From Bacillota bacterium (lineage in GTDB: Bacteria; Bacillota; Negativicutes; CTSoil-072): a stretch of 64,000 nt of DNA. Both the position numbers and the translations under genes were made by a program. Numbering within the stretch: position 1 is the first letter of the stretch; the number at the start of each line of letters is the position of its first letter. Shown here one piece after another: positions 26,859-35,182 of the stretch. The notes below the pieces were generated by a model, which saw only the letters and a list, made by a program, of their open reading frames with translations, was not told the origin of the DNA and ran no database searches. The stretch is taken from contig JAGFZV010000018.1 of the NCBI GenBank assembly GCA_017889545.1, positions 1 to 64,000 of the forward strand, read 5' to 3'.

Positions 26859-27737
26859 TTATTTTGCAAACTTCCACCGAAAACCTTCTTCAATTTGGAC
26901 ATATTCTGTTGGAACAGCAAAATTTTCCGGCACAAGCACACCCAAGGTTCCGACAAATAATGCTGCTCCGATAATCTGTCCGCTGTTAAACCAGCCATTT
27001 GCTTTTTCCCAGCCGGCATACAACGCCTGCTTTAATATTTCCGGCGGCAACGGCCCCACTTCGGTAACTACTTGGTGTCCGGCAATATCCGTGTCCGGAT
27101 CAAGCTGTTCCGCAAACGTCACTTTAATGTTCTGGTGCGGGATATAGGTTGAATTAGCCAAACTGGTGGCGCAGGCGTCGGCCAATCCTGCGGTTGCAGC
27201 CGCTACAACCGCAGCAGATGCGATCCCTTTGGTAAAACTGCGGCCGCCAAGTCCGCTGGTTGCGATGCCGCCGATTCCATCGCCGGCCCGCAAACGGATA
27301 GTATGGGTATAAGCTGAACCAATAGCCGGCGCGATCCCTACCGTGGTCGTTTCGTCGTCCGAAAGACGAATTGCCAGATCTCCGCCATTATTGACAATGA
27401 CCTTCGTCGCACCGTTTGCTGCGATGAAATCTGCGGTTAAACCGGCGATTGACCCCGCAACTGCAGCCATGGGAGTCAGCGTATCATCCCCACTTTGTCT
27501 GACTGCCGTTATCATTGTCTGCAGGATCAGCGGGAGCGAATCCAAATTCTTCAGCTTGCATTGGGGTAAAACTGCAATTTGTTTATAGTCAGCCAGTTCA
27601 CGGAGTATTGCTATCGCCCGCTCTGCACCATTTCGAGCCACTTCCGTCAAGGGAGTTCCCTGACATTCAGCTTGAAGAGTCATTTGCATCGGACCATAAT
27701 CAAGTTTGATTAGTCCTGGGCGTAGTGTTGTAATCAT
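26859..27737 (-). CDS. UPF0280 family protein (ApbE-like fold), candidate flavinylation factor
   Basis: A 292-residue protein of the UPF0280 family. The core motifs include MAAVAGSIAGLTADFIAANGATKVIVNNGGDLAIRLSD (about residues 88-125), GIGGIATSGLGGRSFTKGIASAAVVAAATAGLADACATSLAN and a C-terminal LVPENFAVPTEYVQIEEGFRWKF. To my knowledge this family shares the fold of ApbE, the FMN transferase, and the GGDLAIRL and TSG elements look like ApbE's substrate site. Its ATG overlaps the hnr stop (ATGA), so it is translated with Hnr, an enzyme reported to contain covalently bound flavin. A role in attaching that flavin is proposed, not shown. Confidence 0.85.
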   Translation of the reverse strand: MITTLRPGLIKLDYGPMQMTLQAECQGTPLTEVARNGAERAIAILRELADYKQIAVLPQCKLKNLDSLPLILQTMITAVRQSGDDTLTPMAAVAGSIAGLTADFIAANGATKVIVNNGGDLAIRLSDDETTTVGIAPAIGSAYTHTIRLRAGDGIGGIATSGLGGRSFTKGIASAAVVAAATAGLADACATSLANSTYIPHQNIKVTFAEQLDPDTDIAGHQVVTEVGPLPPEILKQALYAGWEKANGWFNSGQIIGAALFVGTLGVLVPENFAVPTEYVQIEEGFRWKFAK

Positions 27738-29245
27738 TTTTTCAACTCCGCAAGCAAGTCTTTTAACGGACGAATGCTGTTAACATGACCACCAATTTCT
27801 TCGTATGCTTTACGGGTAATCGTGTATTCAACCGGTGCGACAGTAGCCGGTGTCGGAACCCACGTAAAGGCTTTGGGAACTACTTTTTCCACGTCCACCA
27901 TAAAATTGATGCCGCCACCCGGCAGAATGAAGGTCGGAGCGCCGCCGATCGTCAGCTTTGCATCGCCATTATGTACGGCCTGGGATAGTTTGCGCGGGTA
28001 TGTCGTGACGCCTGCCCTGGCGCTTCCGCCGGTCCCGCCTACGTAAATCGCCGATACCCGTGAATCCTCGCAATTACTGGCAATCAAATCAGCCAATCCC
28101 TGAACTTCACCGGTCATCGGAATTTCTTTTACTGTACCGTCACTTTGTACTTCCAGTAACCCGGCTTTTTCGCCAGTCGTTTCTGTTACCAAAATTTTCA
28201 TGCCCGTTTTGCCAATTTTCATATCAACACTTTTCACTGCATCGACAGCTCTCTCGATGTGGGTTCCGCCCCACCCTTTGCCGGATTCACCAAAATAGCG
28301 TCCGCGTGTACTTTTTCGCCCATTTACGACTACACCGCTGAATTGCATGCCTACTTCTTCGCCGGCACGGTGCTCGGACAAGAGGCCGATCACATGGTGA
28401 TCCAAAACAATCGCTTCGCCAACAACCGCACTCATCTGACGGGCGAACATCCCCACCGTAGCGCTGCCACAGCCTACCCGCATTTTCTTTTCCTGTACCC
28501 CGTCAATAGTTGGCGGGAACCCAACCTGAAGTTCTAATTTACTGCCTTTTTCAACTTGCAGAAGGACTCTTTCTTCATTCGCCAGTTCGACAATCGTACG
28601 GGCAGCCATAAAACCGGCCTTACCGCTGCTTAATGTGTTGGCTCCGCCGATCGAAAGCATTTTGGAACCATATTCTTCTGTATCCACCATCCCGACAACC
28701 AAGCCCTCACGCAAGACTTTCGCTCCTTCAGCGCCGATATGATGATTGCAGTCAATTTTAACTTTTACCCCACTGTAACTCAGCGGCGCCTCCGTAACGA
28801 CAGTAACGACTTCTACGCCATTCACCTTATCCGATACAATGTGCGGCGCCGGTTTGCAGCACGGATACTCTGTTCCGGATCCAACAGCTGTAATCAGCGG
28901 TTGATCAGGCAGTTGATGATTGACCTTATCGGCCCGGTTGTTTTCTGTTTCCAGCGGCCGATTCCTAATCAACGCACCTCCCGCATTGATGTATCGCCGG
29001 CACGCTCCGGAAAACCCCGGCTTGATCGAACACTGCACCGGGCAAGACCGGCACTCTATGGCTCCAGCAGCGCTCTCGTCATTGCGGGTGATGGCCGCAA
29101 AGGGACAAACCCGCAAACATGCACCGCAGCTTACACATTGCTCGCCAATATACGCTTTTTTCTCCACCATTTCAACGGCGTTTACAGGACACGTTTTTAT
29201 GCAAAGACCACAACCTTTGCATAATTCTTGGCTAATTACAATCAT
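27734..29245 (-). CDS. hnr: 6-hydroxynicotinate reductase
   Basis: A 503-residue iron-sulfur flavoenzyme that reduces 6-hydroxynicotinate to 1,4,5,6-tetrahydro-6-oxonicotinate with reduced ferredoxin. Two ferredoxin-type motifs, CKGCGLCIKTCP and CVSCGACLRVCP (residues 9-48), would hold two [4Fe-4S] clusters. Four more cysteines at about 65-81 (CRSCPVQC, then SGAC) could hold the [2Fe-2S] cluster reported for the E. barkeri enzyme. The long C-terminal part has glycine-rich stretches (GCGSATVGMF, YVGGTGGSARAGVTTYPRK, LPGGGINFMVD). No textbook DxxSGAT flavinylation motif was found. A GGAGGAG lies before the ATG. Confidence 0.88.
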   Translation of the reverse strand: MIVISQELCKGCGLCIKTCPVNAVEMVEKKAYIGEQCVSCGACLRVCPFAAITRNDESAAGAIECRSCPVQCSIKPGFSGACRRYINAGGALIRNRPLETENNRADKVNHQLPDQPLITAVGSGTEYPCCKPAPHIVSDKVNGVEVVTVVTEAPLSYSGVKVKIDCNHHIGAEGAKVLREGLVVGMVDTEEYGSKMLSIGGANTLSSGKAGFMAARTIVELANEERVLLQVEKGSKLELQVGFPPTIDGVQEKKMRVGCGSATVGMFARQMSAVVGEAIVLDHHVIGLLSEHRAGEEVGMQFSGVVVNGRKSTRGRYFGESGKGWGGTHIERAVDAVKSVDMKIGKTGMKILVTETTGEKAGLLEVQSDGTVKEIPMTGEVQGLADLIASNCEDSRVSAIYVGGTGGSARAGVTTYPRKLSQAVHNGDAKLTIGGAPTFILPGGGINFMVDVEKVVPKAFTWVPTPATVAPVEYTITRKAYEEIGGHVNSIRPLKDLLAELKK

Positions 29246-29479
29246 TTTTTCTCCTCCAGTTACTCATCATACTATTTCCGTTCCTACACACTCTTGTTGT
29301 GAAATCCTACCGATACAGGATCTTCTCGAGATAAGTTAGTTTCAGCTAATATTCAGACGATATATAGATATAAAGCTCTGAACTGATTGCCTTCAGAATC
29401 ATCAGCTTTCATTTCAAAACATTTTTTTCATTAATAATTTTTGATTTTGGATTGTATTTTGGATTGTACCAGTAACTGG

Positions 29480-29513
29480 TTTTTACTGAGGGGCATTCGC
29501 CCCTCAGTAAAAA
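29480..29513. other. Strong hairpin between niaP and hnr without a T-tract
   Basis: A perfect 15-bp inverted repeat (arms 29480-29494 and 29499-29513, four-base loop) starts 14 bases after the niaP stop. Neither strand has the run of T expected of a terminator, so it may be an mRNA-stability or processing element. No clear promoter was identified in 29246-29479. Confidence 0.55.
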
Positions 29514-29526
29514 TAGTTATTTTGCT

Positions 29527-30876
29527 TTACTTTGCTGTAGTTGTTCCTTGGGCACTGTCACCGAGTGACTTATTCATTGTTTCTTCACCTAATATCAAGA
29601 CATTCAAGGCAATTACAATTAATACCCCGGTAAATAAGGCAAAGATCAAAGAGAACGCATTTGCGCCAGTCAATAAAGCGCCAACTACCAACGGCGCCGC
29701 CATGCCGCCCACACGGCCGCAAGCTCCTGCCCAACCGGTACCGGTGGCCCGTGCTTCGGTAGGATACATTTCAGGCGTATAGGTGTACATCAGACCCCAA
29801 GCGCCGAGATTGAAGAAGGACATCAAACAGCCCCAAAGCAAAATCTCATTGTATGATGTGGAGTTGCCAAACATATAGGCTGACCCGGCACAAAGGATGA
29901 GAAATGCCGCTAAGGTCGGCTTTCGTCCCACTTTATCAACAAGAGCAGCCGCAGTGAAGTAACCCGGCAGCTGAGCCACCGTCATCCATAAAACGAACTC
30001 AAACGATTTAACCATGGTATGTCCGGCTTTCACAAGCAGCGTCGGCAACCACAGGAAAATTCCGTAATACGAGAACATAACGCCAAACCAAAGGATCCAC
30101 AAACAAATTGTCTTTTTGAGATAAGGACCAGTGAACAGCATGGCCAGTGTAAACGCTGGTTTTGTCGATTGTGCAGCATCAGCGGCTGTCGGCATTTCAC
30201 CACACGGAACGCCCAATGCTCTTTCAACTTGACAAACCGCTTCATGGGCCTCTTGAATCCGGCCCTTTTTCATGAGATACAATACAGATTCAGGAACCTT
30301 ATTCCATACATAAAATACCCAGATGGCAGGAAACGCACCGATGTAGAAGGCAATTTCCCAACCATAAGTAGGGATTACCATCCAGGAGATGCAGGCAGCT
30401 GCCAGCCAGCCGATTGCCCACGTGCTTTCCAATAAAACGATCATCCGCCCACGGTATTTGGTCGGTGAGTATTCGCTCACGAGAGTCACCGCAACCGGCA
30501 TTTGTCCTCCAAGACCAAATCCAACGATAAAGCGGAATACAAGCAGTGATTCATAATTCCAAGCCAGACCACAAGCGCCGGTACCAAGGCCATAGATCAG
30601 CAATGTCGCTGCCAGAACCTTTTTTCGGCCGATGGCATCGGCAACCATCCCTGAGAAAGCAGCTCCAACAGCCATCCCTACCAAGCCCACGCTGCCGATC
30701 ATGCCCATTTGGGGAGGAGTTAATTGCCATAAAGTCATCAATTTCGGAAGAACAAAGGAAACAATCCCTGTGTCCATTGCGTCAAATGCCCAGCCCACAC
30801 CGATGAGAGCCAATAGACGCCAGTGCCAGCCCCCTAAAGGTAAATTACCTAATCGATCTGCAATACTTACCTGCAT
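29527..30876 (-). CDS. niaP: MFS transporter, NiaP-like (probable nicotinate uptake)
   Basis: A 449-residue inner-membrane carrier with 12 predicted transmembrane helices. The motif after helix 2 is GMVADAIGRKK and helix 1 carries GWAFDAMDTGIVSFVLPKL, the pattern of the NiaP/aromatic-acid group. The region VFRFIVGFGLGGQMPVAVTLVSEYSPTKYRGR and the C-terminal YTPEMYPTEARATGTGWA also fit. NiaP proteins import niacin in other Firmicutes. Its position between ndhM and hnr makes nicotinate the likely substrate. A second, related carrier heads the other half of the island (45850-47196). Confidence 0.85.
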   Translation of the reverse strand: MQVSIADRLGNLPLGGWHWRLLALIGVGWAFDAMDTGIVSFVLPKLMTLWQLTPPQMGMIGSVGLVGMAVGAAFSGMVADAIGRKKVLAATLLIYGLGTGACGLAWNYESLLVFRFIVGFGLGGQMPVAVTLVSEYSPTKYRGRMIVLLESTWAIGWLAAACISWMVIPTYGWEIAFYIGAFPAIWVFYVWNKVPESVLYLMKKGRIQEAHEAVCQVERALGVPCGEMPTAADAAQSTKPAFTLAMLFTGPYLKKTICLWILWFGVMFSYYGIFLWLPTLLVKAGHTMVKSFEFVLWMTVAQLPGYFTAAALVDKVGRKPTLAAFLILCAGSAYMFGNSTSYNEILLWGCLMSFFNLGAWGLMYTYTPEMYPTEARATGTGWAGACGRVGGMAAPLVVGALLTGANAFSLIFALFTGVLIVIALNVLILGEETMNKSLGDSAQGTTTAK

Positions 30877-31013
30877 AAATCCATCCTCCTTCTGTTTTAT
30901 AGGCCTTACATTAAGATCTTTCGGCTCGCCTCCTCATTCAATTTAATGTCTGCATTTATAATTTCAGTCGTGGTCAGAGCCCAGTACGGGTTGCCATGAC
31001 GCTGAAAGCCGGT

Positions 31014-32000
31014 CTATTGTTCGTATTTCTCATCAAGCGCAGCCAATACCTTTTCCGGCGTAATCGGCAAAGAATATATCCGCACTCCGATCGCATCATA
31101 TACAGCATTCGCTATTGCCGCAGCCGTCGGTATCAGTGCCGGTTCGCCTACGCCCTTAGCGCCAAATGGTCCGGTAGGCTCCTGATCTTCTACAATAACC
31201 GATACGATTTCCGGCACATCCAGAGATGTAGCTAGCAAATACGTATCAAGGTTTGGATTTTTAATTTTCCCTTGGTTGATTTCAAGTTCTTCCAGCGTCG
31301 CATACCCCAGTCCCATAACTGTGCCGCCTTCAATTTGTCCAACCACCATATCCGGGTTGACCGCCCGGCCGACATCATGAGCGGCAACTACCTTGAGAAC
31401 TTCGATTTTTCCGGTAGCGGTATCCACCTCAACTTCTACGATCTGTGTAGCAAAAGCATATGTGCCGAATGGCGATCCATACCCGGTTTCAGGATCAAGT
31501 CCTGTCGTATCAGGATTAAACCAGCCATGACCTAACGTAAGCTTTCCCTTGGCACGGCAACACGCGATAAGATCTTTCAGCGCCAAATCCGACTTACAGC
31601 CACTCACATACACATATCCATCAGCAAAGCTCAACTGCTCCGCAGGTACAGAAAGTTTTTCGACCGCCTCTGCCAAAGCGACCTTTTTTGCCTCGGCAGC
31701 CGCTAAGCGGGCTGCATTTCCGGAAATATAGGTTTGCCGGCTGGCTGATGTCGCTCCGCCTTCGGGAGTAATCATCGTATCCGCGGAAGTGACTACGATT
31801 TGGTCAAAGGAAACACCCAACTCCTCAGCAACGATCTGAGCAAGTACAGTATCAGATCCTTGCCCGATATCAGCACACCCCACCATCAAGTTGACTGACC
31901 CGTCATCCAGCCATTCGACAAATGCACTGGCCGGATTTGGAAGCCCGGTGTTTCCGATCCCATACCACATACAACCGATCCCCACACCACGTTTCTTCAT
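31014..32000 (-). CDS. ndhM: Nicotinate dehydrogenase, medium molybdopterin subunit
   Basis: A 328-residue subunit that equals the C-terminal half of the usual single Mo chain of the xanthine dehydrogenase family. GCADIGQGSDTVLAQIVAEELG is at about residues 40-61 and GGATSASRQTYISGNAARLAA binds the dinucleotide cofactor. The active-site Glu is expected in GAKGVGEPALIPTAAAIANAVYDA near the C-terminus. The start chosen is the ATG at 32000, which shares its A with the ndhL stop (TAATG) and follows GGAGG by seven bases. Such a split of the Mo protein is the published hallmark of E. barkeri nicotinate dehydrogenase, where a selenium atom is also present at the active site. Confidence 0.9.
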   Translation of the reverse strand: MKKRGVGIGCMWYGIGNTGLPNPASAFVEWLDDGSVNLMVGCADIGQGSDTVLAQIVAEELGVSFDQIVVTSADTMITPEGGATSASRQTYISGNAARLAAAEAKKVALAEAVEKLSVPAEQLSFADGYVYVSGCKSDLALKDLIACCRAKGKLTLGHGWFNPDTTGLDPETGYGSPFGTYAFATQIVEVEVDTATGKIEVLKVVAAHDVGRAVNPDMVVGQIEGGTVMGLGYATLEELEINQGKIKNPNLDTYLLATSLDVPEIVSVIVEDQEPTGPFGAKGVGEPALIPTAAAIANAVYDAIGVRIYSLPITPEKVLAALDEKYEQ

Positions 32001-33346
32001 TATTCCACCTCCCATTTCGGGAAATTAGGTCCCTGTTTCTGCGCTGTTTGTGCAGCTTGCAATAATGTCTCTTTGATTCCCACGCTGTGCTTAAGAACTT
32101 GCCCGGTAGCAGTAATGCCGCCTGGAACCAATACGTTTTTTAAGCGAACTGCCAATGGCGATAATCCTAATTTTTCTGCTAACAAATCCAACTGGGATTC
32201 ATGGGCAAACGCCACTTGCGGCACCCCAAACCCGCGCATTGCACCGGCCATTGGATTATTCGTATAGACTGCATAGGCATCAATCCAAACGTTTGGCACC
32301 TCATAAGGGCCGGTAGCATGGACAGCAGCTCTCGTTATTACTCCCGGTCCATAGGAAGCATACGCCCCGGTATCGGCAATAATCGTCGCTTTTAATGCAG
32401 TCCACTTGCCATCCTTTGTCGCTGCCGTTTTGTAATCAATGATATATGGATGGCGCTTAGCAGAAGCAACCATCGATTCTTCACGGGAATAAACTAATTT
32501 TACCGGGCGCCGGGTATGATAGGCCAGTAAAGCAAGGTGGCATTGTACTGAAATATCCAATTTTCCGCCAAATCCGCCGCCGGTAACCGCTTGGATAATA
32601 CGCACTTTGTTAACATCCATATTCATCGTACGGGCTACTTCTTTACGGTCAAAGTGTACATTTTGGGTTGATACCCACAAGGTCAGCATGGAACCGTCAT
32701 ATTCGGCAACCCCGGCCTCCGGTTCAATGTAAGCGTGTTCTACCGACTGTGTCCGGTATCTATTTTCCAGGATTACATCGGCATTGGCGAAAGCGGCCTC
32801 AACATCTCCTTTGCGAATTTTTCGCACTGTCAAGATATTGTTAGGATGAACCTGCGGCGCATCCGGCTTCATCGCCTCAATCGGATCAAATACCGCCGGC
32901 AGTTCTTGGAAGGAAACTTTAATCAGTTTTATCGCCGCCTCAGCCGCCTGCTCCGTTTCCGCCGCAACCAGGGCAATGGCATCGCCAATCCGTCTGATTT
33001 TGTCATGAACCAACACCGGCTCATCTTTTAATATAATCCCCACTCCGCAGGGTCTAACCGCCGGGAAGCAAGCGTCCCTGTCAGAACAAATCTCGCCTTT
33101 TACTAAAGTGCCATCCCCGCTGGGCCCGGGAATATCCGCCGCCGTCAAGACTTTTACCACGCCGGGGTACGCTGCCGCTTCTGAAATATCCAGCGCTTTT
33201 AAAATGGCATGCGGAACCGTGCTTCTCAGAACCTTTGCATGCAGCATGCCCGGCCGCACGATATCAGCAGCAAACAAAGCCTGCCCCGTAACCTTTTTCA
33301 CAGCGTCTTTACGGGCTACCGATGCGCCCATGCCTGTATTACTCAT
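32000..33346 (-). CDS. ndhL: Nicotinate dehydrogenase, large molybdopterin subunit
   Basis: A 448-residue subunit equal to the N-terminal half of an ordinary Mo hydroxylase large chain. After the first domain (KKVTGQALFAADIVRPGMLHAKVLRSTVPHA), it has YIEPEAGVAEYDGSMLTLWVSTQNVH, the Mo-site motif VTGGGFGGKLDISVQCHLALLA and AMRGFGVPQVAFAHESQLDLLAEKLGLSPL. Together with NdhM it adds up to about 776 residues, the full size of the family. It hydroxylates C6 of nicotinate using water. It overlaps the end of ndhS by eight bases and ndhM by one. Confidence 0.9.
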   Translation of the reverse strand: MSNTGMGASVARKDAVKKVTGQALFAADIVRPGMLHAKVLRSTVPHAILKALDISEAAAYPGVVKVLTAADIPGPSGDGTLVKGEICSDRDACFPAVRPCGVGIILKDEPVLVHDKIRRIGDAIALVAAETEQAAEAAIKLIKVSFQELPAVFDPIEAMKPDAPQVHPNNILTVRKIRKGDVEAAFANADVILENRYRTQSVEHAYIEPEAGVAEYDGSMLTLWVSTQNVHFDRKEVARTMNMDVNKVRIIQAVTGGGFGGKLDISVQCHLALLAYHTRRPVKLVYSREESMVASAKRHPYIIDYKTAATKDGKWTALKATIIADTGAYASYGPGVITRAAVHATGPYEVPNVWIDAYAVYTNNPMAGAMRGFGVPQVAFAHESQLDLLAEKLGLSPLAVRLKNVLVPGGITATGQVLKHSVGIKETLLQAAQTAQKQGPNFPKWEVE

Positions 33347-33827
33347 TCTTTTCCCCCCCGCAATCGGCTTCGCTGACTGCAGTTACAGCAGCGACAATTT
33401 TGTGATAACCGGTACAGCGGCATAAATTACCTGACAACGCTGTCTTTATTTCTTGTTCCGTTGGCTTGGGATTGCTGTCCAATAAAGCTTTCGCGGATAA
33501 AATCATCCCTGGAGTGCAAAAACCGCATTGTACCGCGCCATGATCGATAAAAGATTGCTGCAATCGATGCAGTTGTTCGCCTTTATTTACCCCTTCGATC
33601 GTTGTAATGGAAGAACCGTCGATGGTAGCCGCCAAAACCATGCAGGAGTTAACTGCTCTGCCGTCAATGATCACAGTGCAAGCGCCGCATTCACCGACGC
33701 CGCAACCCTTCTTTGTTCCTGTCATCGCCAAATCTTCCCGCAAAAAATCCACTAATAATTTGTCAGTCTCAACCTCAGCTGTTGCCGCAATTTCATTTAT
33801 AAAGAATTTGATCGTTTGTTTAGCCAT
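33339..33827 (-). CDS. ndhS: Nicotinate dehydrogenase, small [2Fe-2S] subunit
   Basis: A 162-residue electron-transfer subunit with two [2Fe-2S] clusters. The plant-ferredoxin-like site is GCGVGECGACTVIIDGRAVNSC (about residues 40-61), and the C-terminal four-helix site is VQCGFCTPGM plus NLCRCTGYHKI. It is the first gene of ndhSLM. The start is the ATG at 33827, which follows GGAGGTG by five bases. An upstream ATG at 33857 would lie inside the sigma-54 promoter and is rejected for that reason. Confidence 0.92.
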   Translation of the reverse strand: MAKQTIKFFINEIAATAEVETDKLLVDFLREDLAMTGTKKGCGVGECGACTVIIDGRAVNSCMVLAATIDGSSITTIEGVNKGEQLHRLQQSFIDHGAVQCGFCTPGMILSAKALLDSNPKPTEQEIKTALSGNLCRCTGYHKIVAAVTAVSEADCGGEKNE

Positions 33828-33850
33828 CTCTACACCTCCATATAATAAAT

Positions 33851-33870
33851 TATGCAAATTTTATGCCAAT
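33851..33870 (-). promoter_or_regulatory. Sigma-54 promoter of the ndhSLM half of the island
   Basis: The minus strand reads ATTGGCATAAAATTTGCATA. The invariant GG and GC are separated by exactly ten bases, as in the sigma-54 consensus TGGCAC-N5-TTGC. Transcription would start about 15 bases before the ndhS start codon. It matches the site at 47323-47342 at 18 of 20 bases. Confidence 0.8.
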
Positions 33871-34048
33871 ACTTAATGTTTTTAATCATTGTTATGTGAA
33901 TAAAATCACCTTTTTCTACGTTCGCGCTAAATCAAGCAAACTGCCCCTCCATCGCACTAAAATAACACCTTGTTGACTGTCGTCGAATTCAGCCACTCCA
34001 TCAAAAACAAAGTTTACATGATTTGTCGTTGCTGTTGATAAAAAAGAC

Positions 34049-34099
34049 TTTTCAAAAACGAACTTACTCATCCATTTTTGAACTATTCATTTTTGCAAA
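34049..34099. promoter_or_regulatory. Candidate upstream activator sites
   Basis: Three related 14-base boxes lie 180-230 bases upstream of the ndhS sigma-54 promoter: TTTTCAAAAACGAA (34049-34062), TCCATTTTTGAACT (34071-34084) and TTCATTTTTGCAAA (34086-34099), the last two in the reverse direction. Similar boxes occur at 45821-45834 and 47490-47503. They could bind the sigma-54 activator. The remainder of 33871-34048 shows nothing recognisable. Confidence 0.35.
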
Positions 34100-34101
34100 C
34101 C

Positions 34102-34153
34102 TGAAAAAATAGACCAACAGACTGATTGAAATACGACAATCAAGTTGTTGGTC
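34102..34153 (-). terminator. Terminator after dml
   Basis: On the minus strand a stem of about 17 bp with two mismatches (GACCAAC...GTTGGTC outer arms) is followed by TATTTTTTC. It ends the ena-to-dml transcript. Confidence 0.75.
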
Positions 34154-34279
34154 ATCTTTGCCCAAAAGGTTAATTATTTTATTGTCTTGATTATTATATT
34201 CTTTTTATTGTTAAAAAACAACAATTAGAGGGTTTTGCAATACCAGAATTCTTCCTGCGCAGTTCTTTCTGCCTGCTTA

Positions 34280-35149
34280 CTATTCCTTCGGCAGGTAGGT
34301 GTTTTCCAACGCACGGATCTCCGTCAGGCCGATCAATTCGTTAAATTCGCCGAAAGGAAGCATTTCACTGATCATGCCTTCTGTCGTGCCCTTCGCTTTC
34401 AGCTCATTCATTAATTTCGTTATCGCCCATGCCGTAACGTACGTCGAAGCCGTCGGATAAATGACAAGATTATAGCCCAGTTCCTGCAGTGTTTCGTCGT
34501 TCAGCATAGGAGTGCGGCCACCTTCGACCATGTTGGCCAATACCGGAATAGAAAAGCTGGAGGTGATCATTTTCATTTCTTCGATGCTTTCCGGCGATTC
34601 AATAAACAATACGTCGGCGCCTGCCGCCTCATAAGCCTTGCCTCGGCGGATCGCTTCGTCAATCCCAAATAAAGTACGGGAATCGGTCCGGGCAATAATC
34701 ACAAAATCCGGATCCTGACGAGCCGCAACCGCTGCCTTAATTTTCCCAACCATTTCTTCCATTGGGACTACCTTCCGGCCCAGCATGTGACCGCATTTCT
34801 TTGGTGCAACCTGATCTTCCAGCTGGATCGCCGCAGCGCCTGCCGCCTCGTATTCGCGTACCGTCCGCATCACGTTGATCGCATTTCCGAAGCCAGTGTC
34901 GCCATCGGCGATGACCGGAATATTGACAGCGGCCGCAAAATTTCGCACCCTCGTGGCCATTTCGGTCATCGTCAACAGGCCAACGTCCGGAGTACCCAAA
35001 TAGCTTGCTGCCTGGCCATAACCAGTAAAATATATGGCATTAAATCCCGCTTTATCAATAATTCTAGCAGAGAGAGCGTCATGGGCTCCCGGGGCAACCA
35101 ATATTTCCTTCGCCTTTAACAGTTGACGCAATTGTGTTGTTTTTTTCAT
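34280..35149 (-). CDS. dml: 2,3-dimethylmalate lyase
   Basis: A 289-residue enzyme of the isocitrate lyase/PEP mutase superfamily. It cleaves (2R,3S)-2,3-dimethylmalate to propionate and pyruvate, the last step of nicotinate fermentation. The acid loop signature QLEDQVAPKKCGHMLGRKVVP contains the KKCGH motif typical of carbon-carbon lyases in this family. The metal site DGDTGFGNAINVMRTVREYE and the substrate region YFTGYGQAASYLGTPDVGLLTMTEM are present. By sequence alone it could be a methylisocitrate lyase; the neighbours decide the call. It is the last gene of the operon, followed by a terminator. Confidence 0.88.
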   Translation of the reverse strand: MKKTTQLRQLLKAKEILVAPGAHDALSARIIDKAGFNAIYFTGYGQAASYLGTPDVGLLTMTEMATRVRNFAAAVNIPVIADGDTGFGNAINVMRTVREYEAAGAAAIQLEDQVAPKKCGHMLGRKVVPMEEMVGKIKAAVAARQDPDFVIIARTDSRTLFGIDEAIRRGKAYEAAGADVLFIESPESIEEMKMITSSFSIPVLANMVEGGRTPMLNDETLQELGYNLVIYPTASTYVTAWAITKLMNELKAKGTTEGMISEMLPFGEFNELIGLTEIRALENTYLPKE

Positions 35150-35182
35150 AATTCTGTCACTCCTCGTTCTTCTATAATGCCG

